A stretch of DNA of 64,000 bases from contig JAGLME010000026.1 in assembly GCA_023140195.1 (NCBI GenBank), positions 1 to 64,000 on the forward strand, read 5' to 3'. A program made the translations under genes and the position numbers. Each line of letters opens with the position of its first letter. Position 1 is the first letter of the stretch. This DNA comes from Thermoplasmata archaeon. Lineage in GTDB: Archaea > Thermoplasmatota > Thermoplasmata > RBG-16-68-12 > SOIM01. The notes under the pieces are model-generated. The model was given only the letters and a program-made list of their open reading frames with translations, was not told the origin of the DNA and did not search any database. Below, piece by piece: positions 25,498 through 34,606 of this stretch.

Positions 25498-26439
25498 TCA
25501 TTTCTTCCTTTCCGCGATGAGCTCCAGTATCTTCTCCCTGTCCTTCACCTTCTTCAGTTCCTTGCTGCCTATGATTGGTGTACCGGCGATATTGAGCTTC
25601 ACCCTTATCTCATCCACGAAGATCACAGAATCCTTCTCCACCACCTTGGATATGTTGGCGACTATGGCGGCCTTCCTCTTCAAGGGCTTCGCCACCTTGT
25701 CCAGTCCCGTGAGCAGAACCGTTCTCCTGTCCTTGGTAAAGACATCGAACGGGCATCTGGTGGCTGGTACCAGACTGTATCCCAGCATTCCCAGGTGGTC
25801 AAGCACGTCCTTCTTGAACCCGTCGTACGTTTCCAGCCCCAGAACCGGTCCTTCCGAGGGTTCAGTATAACTGAAGGGATCGATCGTCATCACCAGCGGC
25901 TGCCCCAGGAACTCCTCTATGCGCATTGCGACATCGATGGTGGCGCCCATCCCTCCTTCGTACATCTGGATGGTCCTTCTTGAGACCCCAGCGATCTCCG
26001 CCAGTCCCCCGAGCGATATCCTCTTCTTGTCCCTGATCGCCCTAATGAGCTCTCCGTCCATTCGCACGTACAGACCGCCCGGAGCGGAGAAGACAAACGG
26101 TGGAACGCCCTCCAGGAAGAACTCGGTCAACGTCCCGGGGGTCAGTATGCCCACGCTGAACCTGGAGTACATGACGCCGTCCTCCAACCTCCCGGCACCC
26201 GTCCTGGCTCCCACAAGCAGCGCCGAGGCCCCAAGCGTGTCGGCTATCATCCTCAGCTGGACAGCGTTGTTCTGGTTGAACGAATCAACGTTGGTAAGGA
26301 TCTTGACAATGAGGAGAACATCATCTCTTCTCGCGACTATGTCGAAGCAGATCAACCTCGTATCGTAGTTGTCCGAGAGGTAGAATCCCGACTTCCCAAG
26401 AACCGTCCGAACCTCCTCTATCAACTGCTGGCGGTTCAT
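25498..26439 (-). CDS. HTH transcriptional regulator, COG1395-like
   Basis: A 313-aa archaeal regulator. The N-terminal half (about 1-130) has the alternating pattern of a restriction endonuclease-like fold, with DNYDTRLICFDIVARRDDVL and LLIVKILTNVDSF. A central XRE-type helix-turn-helix (about 140-195) reads IRDKKRISLGGLAEIAGVSR then RTIQMYEGG. The C-terminal domain repeats some features of the N-terminal one (DVFTKDRRTVLLTGLDK). This arrangement matches a widespread archaeal regulator family of unknown target. The start at ATG 26439 is 27 bases after a TATA-like box, so the longer frame is rejected. It is first in a two-gene operon with the unknown 207-aa protein. Confidence 0.85.
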   Translation of the reverse strand: MNRQQLIEEVRTVLGKSGFYLSDNYDTRLICFDIVARRDDVLLIVKILTNVDSFNQNNAVQLRMIADTLGASALLVGARTGAGRLEDGVMYSRFSVGILTPGTLTEFFLEGVPPFVFSAPGGLYVRMDGELIRAIRDKKRISLGGLAEIAGVSRRTIQMYEGGMGATIDVAMRIEEFLGQPLVMTIDPFSYTEPSEGPVLGLETYDGFKKDVLDHLGMLGYSLVPATRCPFDVFTKDRRTVLLTGLDKVAKPLKRKAAIVANISKVVEKDSVIFVDEIRVKLNIAGTPIIGSKELKKVKDREKILELIAERKK

Positions 26440-26462
26440 ATCGTTTGATATGTTTGGGTTTC

Positions 26463-26470
26463 TATTTAAA
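26463..26470 (-). promoter_or_regulatory. TATA-like box of the COG1395-like regulator
   Basis: TTTAAATA on the minus strand, about 27 bases before the ATG at 26439; leaderless spacing. The divergent surface-protein promoter lies about 75 bases away. Confidence 0.55.
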
Positions 26471-26540
26471 ACTGATGATACTGGCAACCTGGCCTGGGTA
26501 CCACACTCTTGCTGTCGACAGTGGTTCGCCCCCAAATGCT

Positions 26541-26548
26541 TTATATAT
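26541..26548 (+). promoter_or_regulatory. TATA-like box of the CARDB/FN3 surface protein
   Basis: TTATATAT about 50 bases before the GTG start at 26596. The implied leader contains a GAGAGGGAAG purine tract. Confidence 0.6.
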
Positions 26549-26595
26549 TCTCACTCCAATTTCAATACAGACAGAAGTCTGGTGAGAGGGAAGAA

Positions 26596-29500
26596 GTGGT
26601 GTCTTTGATTTCCAAACAGAACAATGTTACCTCAGTGAGAACATCTACGGTCACCGTGATCGTTGTGATTGAACTCATCCTCGTAACCTTTTCAGCCCTC
26701 CTAACGGTCCCAGGTGTGGTGAGCGCAACAGGATGGAATCCGACCGTCCTTATCACGGACGACAACGCAAACAACACTGCCCCGTCTGGGAATCCTATGA
26801 CCGCCACCGACATCTTCAGGAATGTTCACGTGGTCTGGGGGGACTTGAGCGATCTGGACAACAGCGGACCAGACGTCGACATATTCTACAGGAAATGGAA
26901 CAGTACGATGGGATTATGGGAATCCAGAGTGCTCCTTTCCAAGGACGATAGTAACAAATCTGTGGGACCTAAGGTGGCAGGCGACTCTTATGGCAACATC
27001 CACGTAGTCTGGAACGATGACAACATAAGTGCTAGTTTTCCCTACAAGTGGACAATCCAAAATAGGATGTGGAATGCCCTGACAGGAAGTTGGGAAGTCT
27101 TGGCTTTCCCGATAAATGAGACAACTACAAGTTTCAGTGATCCCAGAATCGCAGGAGACCCTTACGGAAATATCCATCTTGTGGCAACCGACAGTGTCCG
27201 CATCCACCACATGGTCTGGAACGGCACAACCAAGGCCTGGGGTGAGCCGTCCGTTGTCGTGGAAGGCAATCCCCACGGCCAGAGACTATCGGTAGATGGT
27301 GATGGTAATGTGCACGTCGTCTGGCGCGATGACACAGACATCTTGGGTAGCGGGACGGACCCTGACATATTCTATCTAAGGTTGGATCGGTCCACGGGAC
27401 TCTGGAATCCCGTCCAGCTGATCTCAGATGACAACCTGAACAACACGAAAGGCTCGTGGTTTCCTGCCGTAGCGGCCGACCCTCTCGGAAATGTGCATGT
27501 CGTCTGGGAGGACTTCAGTGAACTGGACGGAAGCGGACCAGACTCGGACATCTTCTACAGGAGATTCAATGTTACCTCCGGCACGTGGGAGCCCAGAGTT
27601 CTCGTCACTAATGACAACCTGAACAACACCGAGGCTTCCCAGATGTCCGACGTGGCAACAGACCCTCTCGGAAACACCCACATAGTATGGGATGACCGGA
27701 GCGACTTGGAGCAGACTGGAAGCAACGATCGCGACATACACTACAGGAAGTGGAATGCTTCCACTGGCCTTTGGGAAGGAAGACATCTAGTGACAGACTT
27801 GATGACCGACGTTTTCATGTCCAGGCACCCGCACATCGCGGTCGACCTATTGGGCAATGCAAACACAGTCTGGGAGGATGGAGACCTCCTCGGCAATGGC
27901 GACGATTTGGACATCTTCTACCGAAGATGGGAGAGCGGCATCACTCTTCCCGAGTATTTTCCTGTAAGGGTGTCGCCCTTGACGACGAAGATTGTGTCTC
28001 CAGGGAGTTCCAACATCATATCTGCAATGGTCTACAACGGGGGAAATGTATCGGATTCAGCTTCCGTGATAGCGTTTTACAACTCTACAACTCCTGCCTT
28101 CCCCTTTATCCAGGCAAATGTCCCACCATTGAAGACTGCAGAGAAGTCTCCTGCCTATCAGGCAAATTGGGAGGCGCCATTATCCCTGGGGACGTACGAA
28201 GTGACAATAGAGGTGGACTATCTTGACGACGTGGCGGAGATATTCGAGAACAACAACAAGGCGACCATAGAATTCGTCGTGATCGGAGTCGTGGACTACA
28301 TCCCCTTCGACATGGTTCCTTCGACCCCTCAGTACGTCCAACCGGACAGCTTGACCACCATCTCGGCATCGGTGAAGAATGAGGGAACAGCCTCCTCGGG
28401 AAACCTGTCAACGATAGCCTTCTACAACTCCACAACTCCCCTGTTGCCATTCTTCAAGGACTCTGCAGTTCCCGACCTCCTCCCAGGAGAGAACTCTCCG
28501 ACATACCAGGCAGAGTGGAGGGCGCCCTCATTTCCGGGAAGCTACGAGGTGGCCATCGAGGTGGATTACGGGAAGGACGTTGTCGAGATCGATGAGACGA
28601 ATAACGTATTCTTGATCGAATTCAATGACGTCTCAATACTCCCACCTGCCAATCTGACGCTCAGTGTGCTGACTGGAGATGACATATTCCTCAACTGGAC
28701 GGCACCCAGTTCCCCTCTCCTTGACCACTACCTGATCTACCGCTCGACCGATCAGAGGGACTTCGACTTCGCAAATCCAGTGCACAACACGTCCTCCGAT
28801 CTCGATCCACTCAAGACGGATTGGATGGACATGGGTGCTGCCAATTCAACCTCTCCTGGGGAATACTACTATGTCGTGAGAGCTGTCAACAGCTTGGGTA
28901 GTAGGAGCGCAACGAGCAACACCGCAGGCAAATGGACCAGAAGCTTCCGCGAAGGACGAGATGCTTTCTCACTTCCCCTGGAACCCTTCATTACTAGAAA
29001 CGTAAGCTGGTACTCCGAGAACATACCTGGAACCGACTTCATTAGATGGATGAACGCAACAGGTCACTGGGTGACTCACTATCCTTCGATGGGTGAAGGC
29101 GTGAACGACATCCCTGCGATCATGGGCGACAGTTACGAGATATCCCTTTCTTCTCCCACTAGCTTCACCTTCTGCGGATATCCAGCCTCGATGATTAGAT
29201 TTCGGGAAGGCCTGGGAGATTCACTCGCTTTCAGAAGAAGCCTTTCCGCCAAAGTAGATGGAAATGATATCAACTTGAGTTGGGAAGCTGTAGCTGGGGC
29301 TGACAGTTATATAGTGTTCAGAAGCGAGGAAAGAAGCGACCTCCACGATCTCTCACTGTTGCCGATAGCAAATGCAACGGAAACCTACTGGATCGATTCA
29401 GGTGTCATCGGAGGCGGGAGAAGCGAATACTACCACATGGTCATTCCAGTCGATTCTTCGGGTGGTCTGGGGAGCAGCACTTACAGTGTGGGGGTCTTCA

Positions 29501-29748
29501 GTGTGGAGTATCGATCAGGTTCGGACACGTTTGCGCTCCCATTGAAGCCGGTGGAACCTCATTCTCTGGATTGGTACTGTGACAACATCCCCAACGTCGT
29601 GGGAATAATCCATCTCATGAAGGGTTACTGGAGGCTGCATGCAATAGAGATGCCTGAAGGTGTCTATGATGCCGATGCCCTTCAGGGCGAGGGATATCAG
29701 ATTTCGGTTGACGGCAATTCAACAAGATTCACTTTCGTTGGATACTAA
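26596..29748 (+). CDS. Secreted beta-propeller/CARDB/FN3 surface protein
   Basis: The 1050-aa protein has an N-terminal signal segment (VTVIVVIELILVTFSALL, cleavage likely after VSA). A propeller-like region (about 45-440) of six to seven blades follows, each with D(P/S)xGNxHVVWxD and IFYRKWN motifs, resembling BNR/sialidase-type blades without clear catalytic residues. Two CARDB-like Ig domains come next (about 450-670, ending VEIDETNNVFLIEF and the like). Fibronectin-like stretches alternate with two copies of a C-terminal module with LPLxP...W...NIP and a final TF.FxGY. Many NxS/T sites are present. No membrane anchor is seen at the end. The start is GTG 26596 or 26599 behind a purine-rich site; earlier frames read through the promoter. 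Confidence 0.8.
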   Translation: MVSLISKQNNVTSVRTSTVTVIVVIELILVTFSALLTVPGVVSATGWNPTVLITDDNANNTAPSGNPMTATDIFRNVHVVWGDLSDLDNSGPDVDIFYRKWNSTMGLWESRVLLSKDDSNKSVGPKVAGDSYGNIHVVWNDDNISASFPYKWTIQNRMWNALTGSWEVLAFPINETTTSFSDPRIAGDPYGNIHLVATDSVRIHHMVWNGTTKAWGEPSVVVEGNPHGQRLSVDGDGNVHVVWRDDTDILGSGTDPDIFYLRLDRSTGLWNPVQLISDDNLNNTKGSWFPAVAADPLGNVHVVWEDFSELDGSGPDSDIFYRRFNVTSGTWEPRVLVTNDNLNNTEASQMSDVATDPLGNTHIVWDDRSDLEQTGSNDRDIHYRKWNASTGLWEGRHLVTDLMTDVFMSRHPHIAVDLLGNANTVWEDGDLLGNGDDLDIFYRRWESGITLPEYFPVRVSPLTTKIVSPGSSNIISAMVYNGGNVSDSASVIAFYNSTTPAFPFIQANVPPLKTAEKSPAYQANWEAPLSLGTYEVTIEVDYLDDVAEIFENNNKATIEFVVIGVVDYIPFDMVPSTPQYVQPDSLTTISASVKNEGTASSGNLSTIAFYNSTTPLLPFFKDSAVPDLLPGENSPTYQAEWRAPSFPGSYEVAIEVDYGKDVVEIDETNNVFLIEFNDVSILPPANLTLSVLTGDDIFLNWTAPSSPLLDHYLIYRSTDQRDFDFANPVHNTSSDLDPLKTDWMDMGAANSTSPGEYYYVVRAVNSLGSRSATSNTAGKWTRSFREGRDAFSLPLEPFITRNVSWYSENIPGTDFIRWMNATGHWVTHYPSMGEGVNDIPAIMGDSYEISLSSPTSFTFCGYPASMIRFREGLGDSLAFRRSLSAKVDGNDINLSWEAVAGADSYIVFRSEERSDLHDLSLLPIANATETYWIDSGVIGGGRSEYYHMVIPVDSSGGLGSSTYSVGVFSVEYRSGSDTFALPLKPVEPHSLDWYCDNIPNVVGIIHLMKGYWRLHAIEMPEGVYDADALQGEGYQISVDGNSTRFTFVGY

Positions 29749-29892
29749 GGGGAGGTGGTCATGATCAGAACGAGGACTCCGTCCAAGAAGGCAAATGAGA
29801 TGGCTACACCGAGAAGGTGCCGACAACTCATCTCAGGATACTGTGCAGGGCGGTGGGGGCTCCCACGGGTCAAAGGTTCGTACCAGAGTTTA

Positions 29893-29900
29893 CTTATATC
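29893..29900 (+). promoter_or_regulatory. TATA-like box of the second propeller protein
   Basis: CTTATATC about 43 bases before the ATG at 29940; the leader contains GGAGAGGGAGAGG, a strong ribosome binding site. Confidence 0.5.
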
Positions 29901-29939
29901 CAGCATTCCCATTGTTCTTTTCGAGAGGAGAGGGAGAGG

Positions 29940-31682
29940 ATGAGCATTCATACATCTGTTGTCAGTAGAGGTACTGGGTGTTGGAGAATGACAGGCATGA
30001 CAATGGTCTGCCTGCTGTTTTCCGTGGCGTTAACGGTTACTGTGGTGGCTTCTCCACAGCTTTTGAAGCCGGAAACCGCAGATGGGGACGAATGGAGCAT
30101 ATACACAATCTATCCTTCGGGATATCCTTCGGGAAGGATTCGTGGAGACATTTCAGTGGCCCTGGACAGCCACGACCTTCCCCACATAAGCTACTGTGAC
30201 GAAGTCTTATCCGACCCGCATGACGCTGATCTCAAGTATGCGAGGTGGGTGGGAAGCAACTGGAGCATCGAGACCGTGGACTCTGATGGCAATGTCGGTC
30301 TCGACAACTCAATCGCCCTCGACAGCCACGACTATCCCCACATAGCCTATTTTGACGATACCAATGACGACCTTAAGTACGCGTGGTGGAACGGCAGCGT
30401 CTGGAACAATGAAACCGTGGATTCAGCCGGCCATGTAGGACGGTACGCATCCGTGGCCCTGGACAATCAGGATCACCCCCATGTAAGCTATCAGGCCCAG
30501 ATCCAAGTGGGAGGAGTGGCGCACTATGACCTAAGACACGCATGGTGGAATGGGAGTGCTTGGAACATCGAGACGGTGGACACATACATCCGCGGATACA
30601 CTTCGATAGCCCTCGACAGCCACGATTATCCCCACATAAGCTACCATGACGACGTGAATTTTAACCTCAAGTATGCGAGATGGAACGGAAGCACATGGAG
30701 CATCGAGACGGTGGACCCACTTAGGCTTGTCGGGAGTATGTCTTCTCTTGCCCTCGACATCCAAGACTTTCCCCACATAGGCTATTACGCCGGCGGCGCG
30801 AATGACGACCTCAGATATGCGAGATGGAACGGAAGCACATGGAGCATCGAAACAGTCGACAGTATCGGCAGAGTGGGTCAGTGGCCCTCACTAGCCATAG
30901 ACAGCGGCGACTTCCCACATATTAGTTATTCCAGTGCTGATTCCGGCCTCAAGTACGCAAGGTGGAACGGAACGGCGTGGACATTGGAGATTGTGGACAC
31001 CATCGACGCGGTCGGAACCAGCACCTCGATAGCAGTGGACAGCAAAGGCCATCCCCACATAGCCTGTAACACATGGAGCAGGAATCTCAAGTATGCCACC
31101 AAAGCCAAACTGCTGAAGCCATACGTGTCCCTCAACATCGACCCGGACACCCTCAACCTCAAATCCAAAGGCAGATGGATCACAGCATACCTCACCACCG
31201 AGAACGCAAATGCAGAGGACATTTATCCGTCATCCCTGCTTCTGAACGACGTTATCCCACCCGCTTGGTGGAACATTCAAAACGAAACAACCCTGATGGT
31301 CAAGTTCGACCGTGCCGCCGTGCAGGCCATCTTGCCCGTCCCAGTTTCAGTGGACATCAAGATCACCGGCCAATGGAAGGATGGTGAAGTCTTCGAGCTT
31401 CATGACATTATCAGAGTCATTGACGTCGGCGGCCATAAGGGGAGTCCTTGGTCGATTCATTCCCGGGAAGGTCTATTGTCCCACCTTGGAATGGAGATCG
31501 GTGCCTCATCAGCCGACCTAGAAGCGGTGGAAAGGCCTAACAATTCACTCTCAGAGACCGATGTGTCGGCGGTCTTTGTCGCACCCGACGGAAAGGAGCG
31601 CCTTTCACATTATTCGTCGAAAGTGAGGTCGCCTGAATCACGCTTATATACAGCATCCTCGATTGCAGTGCCGCTTATCTAA
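29940..31682 (+). CDS. Secreted beta-propeller surface protein
   Basis: A 580-aa secreted protein. The signal segment is near residues 18-40 (MTMVCLLFSVALTVTVV). Then come about seven repeats of some 48 residues with the consensus SIALDSHDYPHISY, then LKYARWNGSxWSIETVD, which would form a beta-propeller. A C-terminal beta-sandwich-like domain (about 385-500) contains VSLNIDPDTLNLKSKGRWIT and VSVDIKITGQWKDG, a pattern seen at the end of other archaeal surface proteins. The last 65 residues are Ser-rich and unlike the rest. The ATG at 29940 is chosen for its strong ribosome binding site. It may share function with the upstream propeller protein, but it has its own promoter. Confidence 0.8.
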   Translation: MSIHTSVVSRGTGCWRMTGMTMVCLLFSVALTVTVVASPQLLKPETADGDEWSIYTIYPSGYPSGRIRGDISVALDSHDLPHISYCDEVLSDPHDADLKYARWVGSNWSIETVDSDGNVGLDNSIALDSHDYPHIAYFDDTNDDLKYAWWNGSVWNNETVDSAGHVGRYASVALDNQDHPHVSYQAQIQVGGVAHYDLRHAWWNGSAWNIETVDTYIRGYTSIALDSHDYPHISYHDDVNFNLKYARWNGSTWSIETVDPLRLVGSMSSLALDIQDFPHIGYYAGGANDDLRYARWNGSTWSIETVDSIGRVGQWPSLAIDSGDFPHISYSSADSGLKYARWNGTAWTLEIVDTIDAVGTSTSIAVDSKGHPHIACNTWSRNLKYATKAKLLKPYVSLNIDPDTLNLKSKGRWITAYLTTENANAEDIYPSSLLLNDVIPPAWWNIQNETTLMVKFDRAAVQAILPVPVSVDIKITGQWKDGEVFELHDIIRVIDVGGHKGSPWSIHSREGLLSHLGMEIGASSADLEAVERPNNSLSETDVSAVFVAPDGKERLSHYSSKVRSPESRLYTASSIAVPLI

Positions 31683-32017
31683 GCATCCCTCCACAACGAG
31701 GCCGTTCAGCTACTTTTTCGTTCTGGACGGCCAACCTATTTTCTTGACCATAACTCTAGCAACTTGAAGATTACACTTGCTTCCTGCCATCCGTGTCCGG
31801 ACGGAACTGAAAGCTTCATCCGCACTCGCATTTCCATCTCCTGTAAGGCTCTCCTCTCGCCGGCCTGAACCATCCCGCTCTGCTCCTGTGTGCTTCTCGA
31901 ACGCAAGCAGTTGCTTTCCTTCAACCTTTCCTCAGCTGGAGGCGCCTGGCTCTTCAAATTCTCATATTTGTTCCTTTCGAACGACTTAAGTTCTTGCATT
32001 TCATCCAGGCAGCCAAG
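31683..32017. other. Intergenic stretch, no gene recognised
   Basis: About 330 bases between a surface-protein gene and endA. A T5 run at 31713-31717 shortly after the stop may help end transcription. The only longer frame lies on the minus strand and runs across the start of endA without a ribosome binding site or family resemblance. The endA promoter is probably in the AT-rich part near 31960-31990. Confidence 0.4.
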
Positions 32018-33073
32018 ATGGCGGAAGCTGAACTTCGCGAAGAGAAGATGATCATCAAGGACGAGGCCGAGGCGAGCCAAATCCACAACAAGGGGTATTT
32101 CGGCACGCCCCTCTCAGGGGGAGCGCTGGAGCTGGAGCTGATCGAAGGGATATTCCTCTCCGAATCCGGCAAGGTGGACGTGAGGAGAAAGGGCAAGAAG
32201 ATGGCATTCCCGGAACTGCTGAAGGCGGCGAACCGTATCCACCCCAATTTCGAGATCAAGTACCTGGTCTACCGCGACCTCAGGCTTAGAGGGTACGTTG
32301 TCAAGTCGTGCCTGGCGCCGCTGGACTTCAGGGTCTTTCCGCGTGGAGGCAGCCCCAACAAGACACCATCCAAGTACTGGGTGTCCGCGATCTCCGAGAG
32401 GGCCGTCTTCGACCTGAAGGCCCTCAGAATGCACCTGGCCAAGGTGTTGGTCGTCAAGAAGAAGCTGCTGATAGCCGTCGTGGACGAGGAGAGCGACCTC
32501 ACATATTACGAAGCAAGAACGGTCAAGCCGAAGGGCCAGATCAAGAAGAAGGGGAAGAAGATGCTGGCACACGCGATGTTCCTGGAGGACAGGGTCATGG
32601 TGGCCAACGAAAGCGAGGCTCTCAAGCTGCACGAGTCTGGATTCTACGGTAAGATTATCGGCCATCGGCTCCAGCTGTCCCTGATCGAGACCGCATATCT
32701 CATGGAAAGGGGGATCATAGAGGTGAAGAACGCCAACACTGGCAGGAAGATCGGTCTGGATTCGTTCATGAAGAAGGCAAAGAAGATACAGCCGGATTTC
32801 AACTTGAGGCTCAAGGTGTTCAAGGACCTGGAGGAAAGGGGGTTGATTGTCAAGACCGGGTTCAAGTACGGGTCGCACTTCAGGGCGTACACCAACGCAC
32901 CCGATAAGACCCACGCCAAGTATCTGGTTCATTCGTTCTCATCCGATCACAGAGGAATGTGGCCCGAGGTCAGCAGGGCGGTCAGGGTATCGCACGGCGT
33001 GAAGAAGGATATCCTGTTCGGTATGGCAGGGAATAAAATAGAATATGTCGCACTCAGGAGAGTACGACCTTAG
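32018..33073 (+). CDS. endA: tRNA-splicing endonuclease, two-repeat form
   Basis: Cuts the bulge-helix-bulge at both ends of archaeal tRNA introns. The 351-aa protein is two tandem copies of the endonuclease subunit. The C-terminal copy (about 195-350) keeps the expected triad: a Tyr in HFRAYTN, a His in [11 protein letters not shown] and a Lys in SHGVKKDIL. The N-terminal copy has FRVFPRG and NKTPSKYWV in the matching places, so Tyr and His are lost and it should be structural. This is the fused homodimeric architecture known from some euryarchaea, in which each chain provides one active site. The ATG at 32018 is used. Its stop shares bases with the stop of the convergent tfb gene (four-base overlap). 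Confidence 0.95.
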   Translation: MAEAELREEKMIIKDEAEASQIHNKGYFGTPLSGGALELELIEGIFLSESGKVDVRRKGKKMAFPELLKAANRIHPNFEIKYLVYRDLRLRGYVVKSCLAPLDFRVFPRGGSPNKTPSKYWVSAISERAVFDLKALRMHLAKVLVVKKKLLIAVVDEESDLTYYEARTVKPKGQIKKKGKKMLAHAMFLEDRVMVANESEALKLHESGFYGKIIGHRLQLSLIETAYLMERGIIEVKNANTGRKIGLDSFMKKAKKIQPDFNLRLKVFKDLEERGLIVKTGFKYGSHFRAYTNAPDKTHAKYLVHSFSSDHRGMWPEVSRAVRVSHGVKKDILFGMAGNKIEYVALRRVRP

Positions 33074-34011
33074 AGCTGGATCTGGATGTTCAGCTTCTCG
33101 GTGAGTTCCTTGTATCTGTTCCTGATGGTGACCTCTGTCACGCCAGCTATATCGGCGACCTCTCTCTGGGTTCGGCGCTCGTTGCATGCGATCGACGCTA
33201 TGTAGATGGCCGCTGCGGCCACACCAGTCGGTCCGCGACCGCTCGTGAGCTCTTTGTCGGTGGCCTCCTTCAGGATCTCTATCGCCCTTGTCTGCACATC
33301 TCCCCCAAGCTTCAGCTCGGAGCAGAATCTGGAAACGTAGTCTTGCGGTTTGGTGGGCATCAGCTTGAGCTTCAGCTCCCTGGTCATGAACCTGTATGTC
33401 CTTCCGATCTCCTTCCGTCCCACTCTGCTGGAATTCGCTATCTCGTCCAATGTCCGTGGCACGTTGCATTGCCTGCAGGCAGCGTAGAGCGACGCAGCCA
33501 CCACACCTTCGATGCTCCTTCCCCTGATGAGGTTCTTGTTGACCGCCTTCCTGTAGATCACCGCTGCCGTTTCCCTGACGTTCCTGGGTAATCCCATTCC
33601 ACTGGCCATTCTATCAAGTTCGCTCAAGGCAAAGGCCAGGTTCCTCTCTGTGGCATTCGAGACCCTAATCCTTCTCTGCCACTTCCTCAGTCTGTACAGC
33701 TGGGCCCGGTTCCTGGTCGGGATGCTCTTCCCGTACGAGTCCTTGTTCTTCCACCCAATGGTGGTGGAAAGGCCCTTGTCGTGGATGGTGTAAGTCATTG
33801 GAGCGCCAGTTCTGGCGCGCTTCTCCCCCTGCTCTACGTCAAATGCTCTCCATTCAGGTCCCTGGTCTATCATCTGATCGTCCAGAACCAGTCCGCACTC
33901 CTCGCAGACAAGCTCTCCCCTGTCGTAGTCCTTGGTCAGATGTCCGCTATCGCACTCAGGACACCTCTCGACGTACTCGTCCTGCTCGACTTTCTTCTTT
34001 TTCTTAGGCAT
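33070..34011 (-). CDS. tfb: Transcription initiation factor TFB
   Basis: Archaeal TFIIB homologue that binds TBP-DNA and BRE and recruits RNA polymerase. The 313-aa protein has a basic start (MPKKKKK), a zinc ribbon [11 protein letters not shown]...LVCEECG, a B-reader/linker region with [20 protein letters not shown], and two cyclin-like repeats (about 110-205 and 205-310). The second ends in the recognition helix [20 protein letters not shown]. The ATG at 34011 follows GGAGGAACGGAG, so it is preferred to an ATG at 34050 inside gar1. gar1 lies 19 bases upstream on the same strand, forming a gar1-tfb operon. It converges on endA. Confidence 0.97.
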   Translation of the reverse strand: MPKKKKKVEQDEYVERCPECDSGHLTKDYDRGELVCEECGLVLDDQMIDQGPEWRAFDVEQGEKRARTGAPMTYTIHDKGLSTTIGWKNKDSYGKSIPTRNRAQLYRLRKWQRRIRVSNATERNLAFALSELDRMASGMGLPRNVRETAAVIYRKAVNKNLIRGRSIEGVVAASLYAACRQCNVPRTLDEIANSSRVGRKEIGRTYRFMTRELKLKLMPTKPQDYVSRFCSELKLGGDVQTRAIEILKEATDKELTSGRGPTGVAAAAIYIASIACNERRTQREVADIAGVTEVTIRNRYKELTEKLNIQIQL

Positions 34012-34030
34012 TCTCCGTTCCTCCCACTGG

Positions 34031-34255
34031 TCATCCGAGAAACAACTCACTTCCGATCAGGTCCAGTGTTGTTTTCTTCTCAGACGGCCTTATTGTGACA
34101 AAAGGTGCTTTCGTAGGTCCGAAGACTCTGGTGACGGTTCCAACCCTTCTCTTCCTTGGGTCGAGAACGATTCCCCCCTTCTTCGGGGCGAACTCGGCTC
34201 GAACGAGAAAGAGCCCGCTATAGGTAATGTCTGTGATAACACCAAGCCTTCTCAA
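34031..34255 (-). CDS. gar1: H/ACA RNP protein Gar1
   Basis: Component of the archaeal H/ACA ribonucleoprotein that guides pseudouridylation of rRNA; it contacts Cbf5. The 74-aa protein is nearly all the Gar1 beta-barrel core: [18 protein letters not shown], then [20 protein letters not shown] and APFVTIRPS. The Gly/Arg-rich tails of eukaryotic Gar1 are absent, as in other archaea. The start is a TTG at 34255 with AAGGGTG upstream; no in-frame ATG fits. A strong TATA-like box lies at 34301-34309. It is first in the operon with tfb. Confidence 0.92.
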   Translation of the reverse strand: MRRLGVITDITYSGLFLVRAEFAPKKGGIVLDPRKRRVGTVTRVFGPTKAPFVTIRPSEKKTTLDLIGSELFLG

Positions 34256-34300
34256 TACACACCCTTGCCGTTCTGCTCTACGAACATAGAACGTTATAGT

Positions 34301-34309
34301 ATTTAAATA
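34301..34309 (-). promoter_or_regulatory. TATA-like box of the gar1-tfb operon
   Basis: TATTTAAAT on the minus strand, about 50 bases before the gar1 TTG, giving a leader of about 20-25 bases with room for a ribosome binding site at the weak TTG start. Confidence 0.55.
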
Positions 34310-34380
34310 ATTCGGAAAAGTATATGAGTATGATATGATTTGAGACCGAAAAGCCTAAAGTCTTTTGTCCTCCCTCAACA

Positions 34381-34388
34381 TTTAATAA
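34381..34388 (+). promoter_or_regulatory. TATA-like box of the DUF2116-like/coaD operon
   Basis: TTTAATAA centred about 26 bases before the ATG at 34410, leaderless spacing. Confidence 0.55.
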
Positions 34389-34409
34389 CTAGGGAAAGAT
34401 GGGATTTCA

Positions 34410-34604
34410 ATGCCAGAAAGGTTGCCGCAGCACAAACACTGCATAACATGCGGGAGGGCGGTCTCGCCCAAGGATGAGTACTGTTCAGAGTCCTGCGAGC
34501 GGGAGCGAACCGACATCCTGGCGAAGAAGAAGAGGCAGCTTCTGATGCTCTACGCCGTCAGCGTTGGTGTTGTGATTGTGGCGTTCATCTTGGCTATGGT
34601 GTGA
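34410..34604 (+). CDS. DUF2116-like zinc ribbon membrane protein
   Basis: A 64-aa protein with an N-terminal treble-clef-like zinc ribbon HCITCGRAVSPKDEYCSESC and a single C-terminal membrane helix (LLMLYAVSVGVVIVAFILA). This matches the DUF2116 pattern of small archaeal zinc-ribbon/TM proteins of unknown function. Its stop lies just before the ATG of the PPAT-DUF84 gene (ATGGTGTGAACATG), so the two are translationally coupled. The zinc ribbon should face the cytoplasm. A leaderless-type TATA box precedes it. Confidence 0.85.
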   Translation: MPERLPQHKHCITCGRAVSPKDEYCSESCERERTDILAKKKRQLLMLYAVSVGVVIVAFILAMV

Positions 34605-34606
34605 AC

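Noticed and set aside
31736-32017. Minus-strand frame across the endA start
   Set aside because: No ribosome site or family resemblance, and it would overlap endA and its promoter.
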